Of a stretch of 64,000 nucleotides of DNA, positions 47,209 to 55,892 are shown piece after piece; positions within the stretch are counted from its first letter, which is position 1; each line of letters opens with the position of its first letter. Where the stretch lies: assembly GCF_903645355.1 (NCBI RefSeq), contig NZ_CAHJXR010000005.1, positions 186,001-250,000 of the forward strand, given 5' to 3'. This stretch comes from Schaalia sp. Marseille-Q2122. GTDB taxonomy: Bacteria; Actinomycetota; Actinomycetes; Actinomycetales; Actinomycetaceae. Below the pieces are notes generated by a model. It saw nothing but the letters and a program-made list of their open reading frames with translations, ran no database searches and was not told the origin of the DNA. A program made the position numbers and the translations under genes.

Positions 47209-48320
47209 GCCCCACCTGCCTGAGCGAGGCGGGCAGCCTCGTCAGCCTCAATCGCCGACGCAATCACCGGCCCCAGCGCACCATCAAGCACCTGATCGAG
47301 GTTATGCGCCTTAAAGCCCGTGCGATGATCCGCAATGCGATTCTCTGGGAAGTTATAGGTGCGGATACGCTCAGAACGATCCACGGTACGCACCTGGGAG
47401 AGACGCTGGGCGCTGGCCTCAGCCTCGCGCTTAGCCTTCGCTTCAGCGGCTAGGCGGGAGGCGAGGACACGCAGAGCAGCTTCCTTGTTCTGCAACTGCG
47501 ACTTCTCATTCTGCATGGACACAACAATGCCGGTGGGCATGTGGGTAATGCGCACGGCAGAGTCGGTGGTGTTCACCGACTGGCCACCCGGACCAGAGGA
47601 ACGGTAGACATCAATACGCAGATCGTTGGGGTCAATGACGATCGTGTCATCAGCTTCGATCTCAGGCATGACAAAGACACCCGCTGCGGAGGTGTGAATA
47701 CGCCCAGAGGATTCGGTGACGGGAATACGCTGGACGCGGTGGACGCCGCCCTCGTACTTCAGATGCGCCCACACGCCTTCTTCTGGCGAGGGCGTGCCCT
47801 TCGCCCGGATAGCCAAGGTGATGTCCTTATAGCCACCCAGTTCCGTGTGGGTTGCCGACAACTCCGTAACGCTCCACCCCTTGGATTCGGCGTAGCGGGT
47901 GTACATGCGGGCCAGATCAGAGGCAAAGAGCGCTGATTCGTCTCCACCTTCACCGGCCTTGACTTCCACAATGGCGTCGCAAGCATCATCCGGGTCGCGG
48001 GGAATGAGGATGGTGCGCAGAGCCGAGTGAGCTTCAGCAAGCTCATCTTCCAAGGAGGGGATCTCCTCAGCGAAGGACGGATCCTCCTGGGCGAGTTCGC
48101 GTGCAGCTTCGAGGTCTTCAGCGGCGGCGGTATAGCGTTGGTAGGCGGCATTAATGCGCCCCAGCTCAGCAAAACGTCGCCCAACCGAACGGGCTTGGCT
48201 TGGATCAGCATGCAGGGCAGGGTCAGCCATCTGGGCTTCAACCTGGGCGTACTCCTCAAGCAGGGGCTCAAGGGCAGAGAATTCAGATCCGACGGTGGAC
48301 AACGCAGGCTCCTTGGTCAT
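47205..48320 (-). CDS. prfA: Peptide chain release factor 1
   Basis: RF1 ends translation at UAA and UAG. The 371-residue protein carries GGQ in [31 protein letters not shown], and the codon-reading region around [21 protein letters not shown] (PVT motif near HRVQRIP). The ATG at 48320 follows a hairpin behind rpmE. Confidence 0.96.
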   Translation of the reverse strand: MTKEPALSTVGSEFSALEPLLEEYAQVEAQMADPALHADPSQARSVGRRFAELGRINAAYQRYTAAAEDLEAARELAQEDPSFAEEIPSLEDELAEAHSALRTILIPRDPDDACDAIVEVKAGEGGDESALFASDLARMYTRYAESKGWSVTELSATHTELGGYKDITLAIRAKGTPSPEEGVWAHLKYEGGVHRVQRIPVTESSGRIHTSAAGVFVMPEIEADDTIVIDPNDLRIDVYRSSGPGGQSVNTTDSAVRITHMPTGIVVSMQNEKSQLQNKEAALRVLASRLAAEAKAKREAEASAQRLSQVRTVDRSERIRTYNFPENRIADHRTGFKAHNLDQVLDGALGPVIASAIEADEAARLAQAGGA

Positions 48321-48366
48321 GAAGGCGGGGCGGACAGCAGGCAGCGTGGCTCTGCGCGTGACACAA

Positions 48367-48399
48367 CGGCGCCGGTGGTCGCAGGGACCACCGGCGCCG
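48367..48399 (-). terminator. Hairpin between rpmE and prfA
   Basis: Perfect 14-bp GC-rich arms (48367-48380, 48386-48399) with a 5-base loop lie 10 bases after the rpmE stop on the minus strand. Only a weak U-run (TTGTGT) follows, so partial readthrough into prfA is possible. Confidence 0.7.
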
Positions 48400-48409
48400 A
48401 AGGAAAGCG

Positions 48410-48622
48410 TTACTTAACGCGCTTGCCGTAGCGAGCCTCGAAGCGGGCGACGCGGCCGCCGGTGTCGAGGATCTTCTGCTTGCCGGTGTAGAAGGGATGG
48501 CAAGCGGAGCACACGTCAACGCGCATCTCACCGGAGGTAATGGTGGAGCGGGTCTGGAAAGCGTTACCGCAGGTGCAGGTGACGTTGGTGTCAACGTACT
48601 CGGGGTGGATACCCTGCTTCAT
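48410..48622 (-). CDS. rpmE: 50S ribosomal protein L31
   Basis: The 70-residue protein is the zinc-binding (C+) form with CTCG near residue 16 and CSAC near 38, and the usual HPEYVDTNV start and [17 protein letters not shown] end. AAGGAGAAAACC precedes the ATG. In other actinobacteria rho lies directly upstream; here the five-gene membrane protein array intervenes. Confidence 0.97.
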   Translation of the reverse strand: MKQGIHPEYVDTNVTCTCGNAFQTRSTITSGEMRVDVCSACHPFYTGKQKILDTGGRVARFEARYGKRVK

Positions 48623-48781
48623 GGTTTTCTCCTTAGGAATTCGAGGGCGCTGGGTCCACTGAGCATGATCCTCAGAGGTGAACCAGAACCGAGAAGTAAT
48701 TTTGCCACTAAAGGGCCGTGGCGTCTATGCGGCACCCCTCCCCACACCGTGACATCCCCGACATCGCTACGTCCGGCCCCC

Positions 48782-49636
48782 TCACAGTTGAGCAGCCAGA
48801 GAGCGCCCCTGTTCAGCAACCTCCAATGAACGTCGCAGCAGATCTCGCACTGTCTGCCCCGTCACGGGAGAATAGGCCCTAATCCCTTCCAAGGACACTG
48901 CTGACGCTTCAGTGGCCAGAGCATCAGTATTGTGCCGATGGGCGTTCACGTGCGCGACCAATCGCGCATACTCAGCCGGATCTTCCCTGTAGGAATCAAG
49001 CGCCGCAACGAGTGCGTTGTAGCTGCGCTGAGCATCACCAATATTGTTCTGAATGCGTTGCAATGCAGCCTGGTTGGACGACTTGCGCCGCAGGATCACC
49101 ATCCATAACGTGCCTGTCAGCACGAGCAGAGCAAAGCCCAGCACATCCCAGCTGTAGCCACCGCGCCGTCCGCCACTATAGTCAACAGTCGAGGAGAGCT
49201 TGCGAGCTACTTTCACCAGGTTCTCGCTCACGGAATCACTCGAAGAATCCATGAAGAACTCTTCCTGTGACTCCCCGGCGAAGAAGCCCAATCTCAGCCT
49301 GTCACCCACAAGATAGGCGTACTCACCCGTGCTGGGGCGCGCACTCAACACAAGCGAACGGTCACGAGGGACACCCACGTAGGACCCACCAAGGAAGGAT
49401 TCTTCTGGTGGCAGCTGCCTGCCAAAATCCAAGGTTGCTTCGGTCAGTGATCTGGAGGTGTCCTCATGAAGGAGGACGACATGAAGCTCCACCCCGTTGG
49501 TCTTAAAGCCGACATTCTCAAGAGCATCACGCAAAGCATGTGCGTCCACACTGGCCGTCGTGTCATGGATCGCAACGCTGCGCGCAGAAAAGCCTAGAAC
49601 GTGACGTGTGAGAAGGATGCTGCCACCTGCTCCCAC
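48782..49636 (-). CDS. Array member 5: TPM/DUF5129-like membrane protein, N-terminus disrupted
   Basis: The open frame from GTG 49636 gives 284 residues: an outer-domain remnant (SARSVAIHDTTASV, matching the VYD motif of the other members), a central helix (about 150-170, WDVLGFALLVLTGTLWMVIL) and a helical cytoplasmic tail. The frame continues upstream without a usable start and encodes the rest of a first membrane helix (WLAAVIVLSLIAVGAGG), back to a TGA. The only good ATG, at 49748 behind GGAAGAAAG, is in a different frame. A single-base indel near 49690-49748 would join them. It may be a pseudogene or a sequence error. Length and tail are shorter than in the neighbours. Confidence 0.6.
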   Translation of the reverse strand: MGAGGSILLTRHVLGFSARSVAIHDTTASVDAHALRDALENVGFKTNGVELHVVLLHEDTSRSLTEATLDFGRQLPPEESFLGGSYVGVPRDRSLVLSARPSTGEYAYLVGDRLRLGFFAGESQEEFFMDSSSDSVSENLVKVARKLSSTVDYSGGRRGGYSWDVLGFALLVLTGTLWMVILRRKSSNQAALQRIQNNIGDAQRSYNALVAALDSYREDPAEYARLVAHVNAHRHNTDALATEASAVSLEGIRAYSPVTGQTVRDLLRRSLEVAEQGRSLAAQL

Positions 49637-49865
49637 AGCAATAAGGCTGAGTACGATAACCGCAGCAAGCCAAGCGTGAGCAGACTTGTGGGCTAAGAAT
49701 CCCAGCAGAGATGCGGAGGGCCTCTGTGACTTCCTCGGTCTCAGTCATATGCATCTTTCTTCCGTCGACCCCTTGTCCTGATACGGCTCCGGGGCAGTCA
49801 ACACCTCGAGAATACTCCCCCATCGCTCTCAGTAGAGCACTTTGGGCGGTCCCCGTGATCCTCTT

Positions 49866-51482
49866 TTAGTAGGACGAGGACGACCCCGAGCCGGAAAACC
49901 CCCCCCCCCCACCGCCGTAACTCGACGAACTTGATGAACTTGACGAACTCGTCGAGCCAGAACCTCCAGAGCTTGAAGAGCTCGACAGTGATGCGGTGTA
50001 GTCAGGATTAATCCGTGATGACGCATATCCAACGACCACTCCAGCCAAAGCAGAATTGGACACCGAGGAAGAACTACTCGAACCGCCAATCGCGGTGCCT
50101 GCACGGCGACCACGATTCGCGCGAATGGTACTCCCTGGCCGGTAGGTCTGGACCTGCCCTTGCTCTCTCCAGCTCCCCCGGTAGGGGGTGCCATTGCCGG
50201 TGAAGAGGTCATCAACGTCAGAGGTGCCCACGTTTTCACCCCGTTGACGGGCAGCACGCATGGCCGCTTCCAAGATCTCACGTGACAGATTCCAGAGCAT
50301 GCTGCTCATCCGGTCCAGCTCACTGAGCGCATCCGAGGGGCTCAGTGTCCTTGCCTCAAGCTCCCCCGCCATCGCCCACAGTCGATGGCGAGCCTTCAGA
50401 GCTTCAGCGCGCACACTCGTACGAAGCCCCTCAGAGATGCCACGCGCATCACTAATGAGCTCCTCTAAAGAATCAATGTCCTCATAGAGGGGACCGGTTT
50501 CATTCCTCCAGACCTCGGGCCAGCGCGGGGCCATTGACAAGAAAGCGGCCGTATTCGAAATACCATCATCGACAGCATTCAGAGCCAAGGCCTTATCGCG
50601 TAGGATCCGCGTATTCTTCACGCCCCGAGGATAGAGTGATTCGATGAAACCCAGCGAGCCGAAGTCTTGGAACATGCGCGTGAGCTCGTGATAGTCACTG
50701 AGGTACTGCTCATACCGTTCGTAGACTCGTCTGCCGTGAATATCTGTCTGATCAAGGACTCCCGCATCAATGCTCGTCGCCTCAAAATCCTGAGTGACCT
50801 GCGCATAGTTTGTCCGCGCCTCCTCAAAAAGACGCTTACTGCGCGCCCGATGGGTATAGCGGCTGACGAACCACGACACTCCAATAATGCTGGCAACAGA
50901 GGAGGCCACCCACCCAAGGATGCTATTTGCCCACGAGGTATCAATAGCGTCCGCCACTGACTGAGCCCCCGTGTAGAAGGCTTCATTGAACTCCATGGCA
51001 CGAAGGTTGTCCTTCATGCTCTCTTGAATAGCAAGCTGAGCGTTGATATCCAGACCGAAATCCTCACCAAAGAAGGTGCCGATATTGCGTTCATGGGGGG
51101 CCAAGGACAAAATCACGGTCTGGTCGGCCCAAAAACGAGGATCCTCCGCAGAAATCCACGGTTCCTTCAATTCGGCGGTGCGCCCATATTCCAGGGTTCG
51201 ATAATTCAGGCTCTCTCCATCCAATGACGGCAAGGTCAAGATGGAAATCTTCACCGGTCGGACAAACTCAATCCCCGAAATGGCGTCAATCACCTGCCGA
51301 TCAGACAGGATCCCGGCCTCGTCGTAGACGTGCACGCTCACAGGCGGCTGGGTAGCGGGTTTGCCAAACAATTGGAGAGCGGGGAAAGCCGCCAGTGCGG
51401 CCAGCGCAACCAGAAGGCCGATCAGCAGGCGGAGTCCCCCCAATGCCCCAGCATGGCGGATCCCTTCATTTGTCCGGGTCAT
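49866..51482 (-). CDS. Array member 4: TPM/DUF5129-like membrane protein with Ser/Gly-rich tail
   Basis: The 538-residue protein has a first helix (about 14-34), then VSVHVYDEAGILSD opening a TPM-like outer domain (about 45-180), a second helix (about 185-205) and a long helical region with FQDFGSLGFIESLYPRG, a motif shared with members 1 and 2. From about residue 440 it becomes extremely Ser/Gly-rich, resembling the low-complexity ends of TPM-domain proteins. The final residues are encoded across a 12-G tract. The ATG at 51482 follows GGGAGG. The outer domain could bind metal or act as a phosphatase-like module, but no catalytic site can be confirmed. Confidence 0.8.
   Translation of the reverse strand: MTRTNEGIRHAGALGGLRLLIGLLVALAALAAFPALQLFGKPATQPPVSVHVYDEAGILSDRQVIDAISGIEFVRPVKISILTLPSLDGESLNYRTLEYGRTAELKEPWISAEDPRFWADQTVILSLAPHERNIGTFFGEDFGLDINAQLAIQESMKDNLRAMEFNEAFYTGAQSVADAIDTSWANSILGWVASSVASIIGVSWFVSRYTHRARSKRLFEEARTNYAQVTQDFEATSIDAGVLDQTDIHGRRVYERYEQYLSDYHELTRMFQDFGSLGFIESLYPRGVKNTRILRDKALALNAVDDGISNTAAFLSMAPRWPEVWRNETGPLYEDIDSLEELISDARGISEGLRTSVRAEALKARHRLWAMAGELEARTLSPSDALSELDRMSSMLWNLSREILEAAMRAARQRGENVGTSDVDDLFTGNGTPYRGSWREQGQVQTYRPGSTIRANRGRRAGTAIGGSSSSSSVSNSALAGVVVGYASSRINPDYTASLSSSSSSGGSGSTSSSSSSSSSSYGGGGGGFSGSGSSSSY
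49899..49910 (-). repeat. Poly-G tract (12 G on the minus strand) inside a coding end
   Basis: Twelve consecutive C on the plus strand encode four glycines near residue 525 of array member 4. With 11 G the frame would continue to 49829 and give a 23-residue Arg/Lys/Pro-rich tail. With 13 G it would run to about 49798 with a hydrophobic stretch (VVLVLL). The present length gives a Ser-rich end at 49866. Confidence 0.85.
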
Positions 51483-51502
51483 CGGAACCTCCCTTTTCAG
51501 CC

Positions 51503-53008
51503 TCAAGGCCTAGAATACTGTTCCCACGGATCAGGGCGGCGAACCCACTCCTGGAGTGCCCGAACCAAGGCCCTCACAGACACGTAGTGGGCAACGCTGC
51601 ACCCCGCTACCGCACGAGGGGGCTCTTCAGCCAGCCGGTAGCGCATGAGATTCTCACGCAAATCCTCATCCTGCGGATCAGGCTCCCTCTCCTCCATCTC
51701 TATGACCTTGTCATCGAATCTGTCATTAAAGGGAGGAACCGTATACCCCTGCAGTGCCATCTCGTCAGGGATCTCCACCAGCACTAAACGGCGCAAACGC
51801 TCATCGCAACGGCGCAGCGCTTCCAAAGCCTCAGCGCCCTCAATCTCCCCCACTGCGAATGCGGCGCCAACTCTCTCACACTCAGCGACGACCTCGTCAG
51901 GTATCGCAGCCACGCGGGATCCAACCGGGCTCTCCACGAGGGGATCACCCCAGGCGTTATCAAGGAACGCCTGCGCGGCCTGACAATCCTCGTAAATGCT
52001 CGCAACTTCCTCAGCCCAGAGCCTTTCCCAGCCCTCAACACGAGAGAAGGAGGAAACACTCGCCGTCCTCGTCCAATCCGAACTCTCCAAGGCCACCACT
52101 CGACGCTGGACCTCCTCGAGCCTCTCCGTAGCAGCCTCTGACGACATCTGCGCCACACTCAAGGACTGAAGAGCAAGCACCTCACGCAGGCACGCCTCAA
52201 TCTCATGCTCATCACGCTCAACCCGGCGCAGCATGGCCGAGACTTCCGAAGAGGAGGATGCATGCAGGAGAGCACTTTGTCGATCCTCAGCATTAGCCTG
52301 TTCAAGGGCACGCAAACGCCGGACAAGGGCGGTGCGTCCCCTGAGATTGTCACGCAGATTCAAGATTGCCCCCAGCGCAGCAATCAAGCCCACGATCGCG
52401 GCGCCCCCCAGGAAGAGCGGAAGCAGTTTCTGCCACCACGGCCGATCGGGCAGCAAGGAGGAAGGCTGAGCCTGCGACACCTTAGCAACAATGCGCGAAC
52501 CCAAAACGTCGGCAGGAAGATCAGGGGAAAGACGGCTCTCCTGCAGGCTCTCCGGGGAGAGATGAAGGTCAATGAAAGCACCATGAGACATCAATGCCGC
52601 ATTCTGATTCGGAACAAGGACAAGCATGATGAGACCGTCTGCCCACTCCCACTGCGAGCCTGTCGTGTCCTCATAGACCCACGGTTTTTCTGTGGAGTGA
52701 CTCAGTGCGTAATTCTTTACCTCTTCCTTGGCTTCCTCTTCGCTCGTGGCTTCCATGTCCATTGTCAGAACGGCAATGTGGACAAAGCGTGAGAGGGGAA
52801 GAGCCTCAAGCTCCGCTTCAAGCTCCTGGGCGTTGAGGATCCCCGCCATGTCGTGCACCTCTGCGGTAGGCAACTGATGGAGGCGCCACACCCACAATGC
52901 CCCAAAGATCAGTGCAGCAATGGTCGCAATCCCCAGAACCCAGGCAAGGACAAAGCGAAAGGCTGCCACAGGCCGAGACGGGATCGGAGCTGGAGACATG
53001 GTCGACAT
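51503..53008 (-). CDS. Array member 3: TPM/DUF5129-like membrane protein
   Basis: The 501-residue protein has a first helix (about 18-40), TAEVHDMAGILNAQELEAEL at the outer domain start (about 45-180), a second helix (about 187-212) and a long, mostly charged helical cytoplasmic region. The LGFxES motif of the other members is not obvious here, so this is the most diverged full-length copy. AAAGGATG precedes the ATG. The gene ends 20 bases before member 4 begins. Function unknown. Confidence 0.78.
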   Translation of the reverse strand: MSTMSPAPIPSRPVAAFRFVLAWVLGIATIAALIFGALWVWRLHQLPTAEVHDMAGILNAQELEAELEALPLSRFVHIAVLTMDMEATSEEEAKEEVKNYALSHSTEKPWVYEDTTGSQWEWADGLIMLVLVPNQNAALMSHGAFIDLHLSPESLQESRLSPDLPADVLGSRIVAKVSQAQPSSLLPDRPWWQKLLPLFLGGAAIVGLIAALGAILNLRDNLRGRTALVRRLRALEQANAEDRQSALLHASSSSEVSAMLRRVERDEHEIEACLREVLALQSLSVAQMSSEAATERLEEVQRRVVALESSDWTRTASVSSFSRVEGWERLWAEEVASIYEDCQAAQAFLDNAWGDPLVESPVGSRVAAIPDEVVAECERVGAAFAVGEIEGAEALEALRRCDERLRRLVLVEIPDEMALQGYTVPPFNDRFDDKVIEMEEREPDPQDEDLRENLMRYRLAEEPPRAVAGCSVAHYVSVRALVRALQEWVRRPDPWEQYSRP

Positions 53009-53097
53009 CAGTCATCCTTTGGCGGTAGAGCACTGTCACTGCCTCCAAGTTTGCCACGCCAACGGTGAGTTCACGCGCTCATCGGCTCAGGAGCGCT

Positions 53098-54099
53098 TCA
53101 ATGCTGGTATTTTCGCGCTGCCATTTGCCCCAAGCGTGCCCTTCGGCGTCTCATACGCAGACCAAAGCCTGGTGGCAATCGAAGCTCACGCTGTGCATCG
53201 CGCTCAACATCTATAAGGACAATGCCTTGCCACCACAGAGCCTCGGCCTGGTCACCGGCCAAAGCCGTGAAGGACTCCCAAAACCCTAGTTGCCCAAAGT
53301 CGTTCAAGGCTGCCCGGAAAGCGTCATAGCTCGCCATATACTCGTGCAATTCTTGCTTCATTCGCTCCGTTTCATCGCCCGTGGCTTCGGCATAGGCATA
53401 CTGAGCTTTCCATTCATCAACGAGAGCATGGGAGCGGCTAAAACACTCCTGAGCCTGCCTGAAAGCCACGGTAGCGAAGCGGCGCCGATAGAAAAGCACG
53501 ACAAACCAGCTCACCCCCGCTGCAGAAAGGACGAAGGTGAAGAATCGGAGGGTGTAGCTACCCCAAAGAGTTTCATCCACTTCACTCACATAGGCCTTCA
53601 GCGCACGTTCAACACCTTCATCGAAATGGCTCGTTTCATGCGCATTCTCAATGGCCCTGACGACTAACAGTCGCTCGCCCGGGGTGTTGCGAAGGTCATC
53701 GGCCTCAACGATGCTCACCTGCCCAAAGTCATGGGACAGCACGAGTGCAGCCAGTCCTTCCTGCCATCGGCTGGGAGTGCCTTCATCGACCCACTCCAGC
53801 TCCGGGTGCTTAGCCGCATGCCCTCGAAGCAGTATCTCTGGATCGCTGGGCACAAACCCATCGGAGACGAAGACGACGAGGTGCAGGACGCGGTGTGTCC
53901 GCTGTCTGGCGAGGCGATTACTCAACTCCGTTTCGTTGAGTTGTTTCGTCGCATCGTAAATGTACACGGAGTCAATCGGGTGCTCCTCCTCGCCACCGAA
54001 AACATAGAGAGTGGGAAGGGCAAACACTGCAAATAAAGCGAAGACACTGACCAATGCGTAGGTGAATAACGCTCCTGACGGCCGAAAGTTGGATGTCAT
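53098..54099 (-). CDS. Array member 2: short TPM/DUF5129-like membrane protein
   Basis: The 333-residue protein keeps the plan: helix one (about 10-32), SVYIYDATKQLNETEL starting the outer domain, helix two (about 188-210), then LNDFGQLGFWESF in the cytoplasmic part. It ends early with a basic MRRRRARLGQMAARK tail and lacks the long C-terminal region of members 1, 3 and 4. The ATG overlaps the stop of member 1 (ATGA) with GAGGCAGG just upstream, so the two are coupled. Confidence 0.78.
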   Translation of the reverse strand: MTSNFRPSGALFTYALVSVFALFAVFALPTLYVFGGEEEHPIDSVYIYDATKQLNETELSNRLARQRTHRVLHLVVFVSDGFVPSDPEILLRGHAAKHPELEWVDEGTPSRWQEGLAALVLSHDFGQVSIVEADDLRNTPGERLLVVRAIENAHETSHFDEGVERALKAYVSEVDETLWGSYTLRFFTFVLSAAGVSWFVVLFYRRRFATVAFRQAQECFSRSHALVDEWKAQYAYAEATGDETERMKQELHEYMASYDAFRAALNDFGQLGFWESFTALAGDQAEALWWQGIVLIDVERDAQRELRLPPGFGLRMRRRRARLGQMAARKYQH

Positions 54100-55655
54100 T
54101 CCTGCCTCACATTCTCGATGTTGAGCATCTTCAGCCGTTGCTCGTAGACACAGCGCAAAGCCCCCATAGAGCCGAGGAATGCCTCCGTGTCGTCCTCGTC
54201 CTCCTCCCCCGCGTCGGCTTTCCTCTTGCGGGCCACGGCGAGGAAGTATTCCTCCTCACGCCCGGACACATCAGGAAGACTTCGCCAGTCGACGTCAAGC
54301 AGATCGCGGTGAAACTCCTCCTCAAGCTGTGCACGCACCTTCTCGTAAAGCTGTGCCTCCACATTAAGCGTGCCTTCTTCGATCAGAAGGATCTCCTGCG
54401 CGCAATGACGCACCGCAATCTTCCAGGCCTGACGCTTCAGATCACGCCGCAGCGCCGCCAATCGACGAAAGGCTTCGACGATGTCAATACGCCCCTCCCT
54501 GTAATCCCAGGTGATCGCACTCAACTGAGACTTGAAGGTCTCCGACGTAACATCTCCCGCGCTCAGGGCGCTTCCCGATGGCGCTTCATAGGCTCTCATC
54601 CACAGCAATCCGTAGTGACGGATACTTTCGTGGACGCGTTCGACATGCGTCTTCCAGCGCTGAGCTCCGGCCGCATTGCCGGTAATCAGATCGGCGATTC
54701 CCTCGCGCTCAGCACTCAAGGTCCTGAGTCCCTCAAGGGCCGATTCAAAGCGTCCTATGCTCTTTTCGGCCGTTGGCGTGCAGGACTCAAGGAACCCTAG
54801 TGGCAGGTAGGAGGCCATTGATGTCTCCCACGCTTCGATACTATCCACATACCGCTGGTAATGCGTGAGGGCATCAAGGGCGTGCATATCGGCAGCCAGG
54901 ATCCTCTCTACCTCTCTGAAGCGCTCCAATGCCTGGCTCTCAAGCTCACGATACTGCGTGAGAATCCACGCAAGACTCTTCCGGTTTCGCACCCCCACAC
55001 TGTCAATCTCCACAATGACAAAGGCGGCGACCACAGCAACGAACATAGCAAAGAAAAACCCAAGCAGGTGCGGGTAGAGCCCAGAGTCAAGGCGATCGAT
55101 CTGACGGCTCACCACCGCCTCCAGTGCATCACTTGGAGTCTGGGCCTGCGAGTTCCAATACACCGCTGCAAATAGGGCATCACAGGTTGCTTCATCGCTG
55201 CATAAATCTGGCGACACCGCAGCCCACATCTCATTATCCGCGCTCATGGCCATCACGATGACGCGCCCCCTCAGGCGTGGATCTGGCAAGAACGGTGAGG
55301 CTGGCCCCTCCTTCGCCCCTGGGACAAGCCATCTGTCCACATGCGGGTTACTCTGCAAGAAACTCCACAGCTCTGCGTCGGGCCGCACCCCGTGGCCACT
55401 GTCAACGCTGACGACAATGACAGCAAGGTCTTCGTCCAAGACGTGAGCTTTCAGGCTGCGATACAGGCTGTCGCCGTCAAGGATCTGCGCCCTGTCATAG
55501 ACCCGCACTGTCTCAAGGGGATGTTTAGTGTTGATGAACAGAGCCACAAGTGCCAGAAACGAGGCAATGAACAGGAGAAAACTCAGCACAAGGATGACAG
55601 CGACCCGAGCTCTCTCCCGTGGAGGTGAGTGTAGTTGCGGGATCGTGGTGTTCAC
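54096..55655 (-). CDS. Array member 1: TPM/DUF5129-like membrane protein
   Basis: The 519-residue protein begins with a basic N-terminus, helix one (about 20-42), VRVYDRAQILDGDSL opening the outer domain (about 45-190), helix two (about 200-222) and a long helical cytoplasmic region containing YLPLGFLESCTPT. It ends near an acidic stretch (GEEDEDDTEAF). The GTG at 55655 is preferred because AAGGA lies seven bases upstream; an ATG at 55676 is in frame without such support. It is the first gene after rho, behind a strong terminator, so the array probably has its own promoter near 55680-55800. Confidence 0.78.
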   Translation of the reverse strand: MNTTIPQLHSPPRERARVAVILVLSFLLFIASFLALVALFINTKHPLETVRVYDRAQILDGDSLYRSLKAHVLDEDLAVIVVSVDSGHGVRPDAELWSFLQSNPHVDRWLVPGAKEGPASPFLPDPRLRGRVIVMAMSADNEMWAAVSPDLCSDEATCDALFAAVYWNSQAQTPSDALEAVVSRQIDRLDSGLYPHLLGFFFAMFVAVVAAFVIVEIDSVGVRNRKSLAWILTQYRELESQALERFREVERILAADMHALDALTHYQRYVDSIEAWETSMASYLPLGFLESCTPTAEKSIGRFESALEGLRTLSAEREGIADLITGNAAGAQRWKTHVERVHESIRHYGLLWMRAYEAPSGSALSAGDVTSETFKSQLSAITWDYREGRIDIVEAFRRLAALRRDLKRQAWKIAVRHCAQEILLIEEGTLNVEAQLYEKVRAQLEEEFHRDLLDVDWRSLPDVSGREEEYFLAVARKRKADAGEEDEDDTEAFLGSMGALRCVYEQRLKMLNIENVRQE

Positions 55656-55818
55656 ACATGCGTCCTTGTGTCTCATGGAGGAGCGGTTTTACTTTTATTC
55701 ATTATGGCGAGAAAAGTCTCATGCGTCTGCACTTTCGCGCCGACGGAAGAGACAGCCCTTCGCAAGCATCTCTTTGACTGACGCACGATCACCGGTCCAG
55801 CCACTTGGGCACAGTAAT

Positions 55819-55854
55819 GGCCGGGGGCGGAAGGTTTCCCTTCCGCCCCCGGCC
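55819..55854 (-). terminator. Strong terminator after rho
   Basis: Perfect 16-bp GC-rich arms (55819-55834, 55839-55854) close a GAAA tetraloop on the minus strand, 38 bases past the rho stop. It insulates rho from the membrane protein array. Confidence 0.85.
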
Positions 55855-55892
55855 GTGACACTCAGGTGCCTGACACCTCAGGTGAACAAGTC

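Noticed and set aside
51503-55655. Recent identical duplication among array genes
   Set aside because: Beyond short motifs the proteins differ strongly, so the duplications are old and not a recent amplification or assembly artefact.
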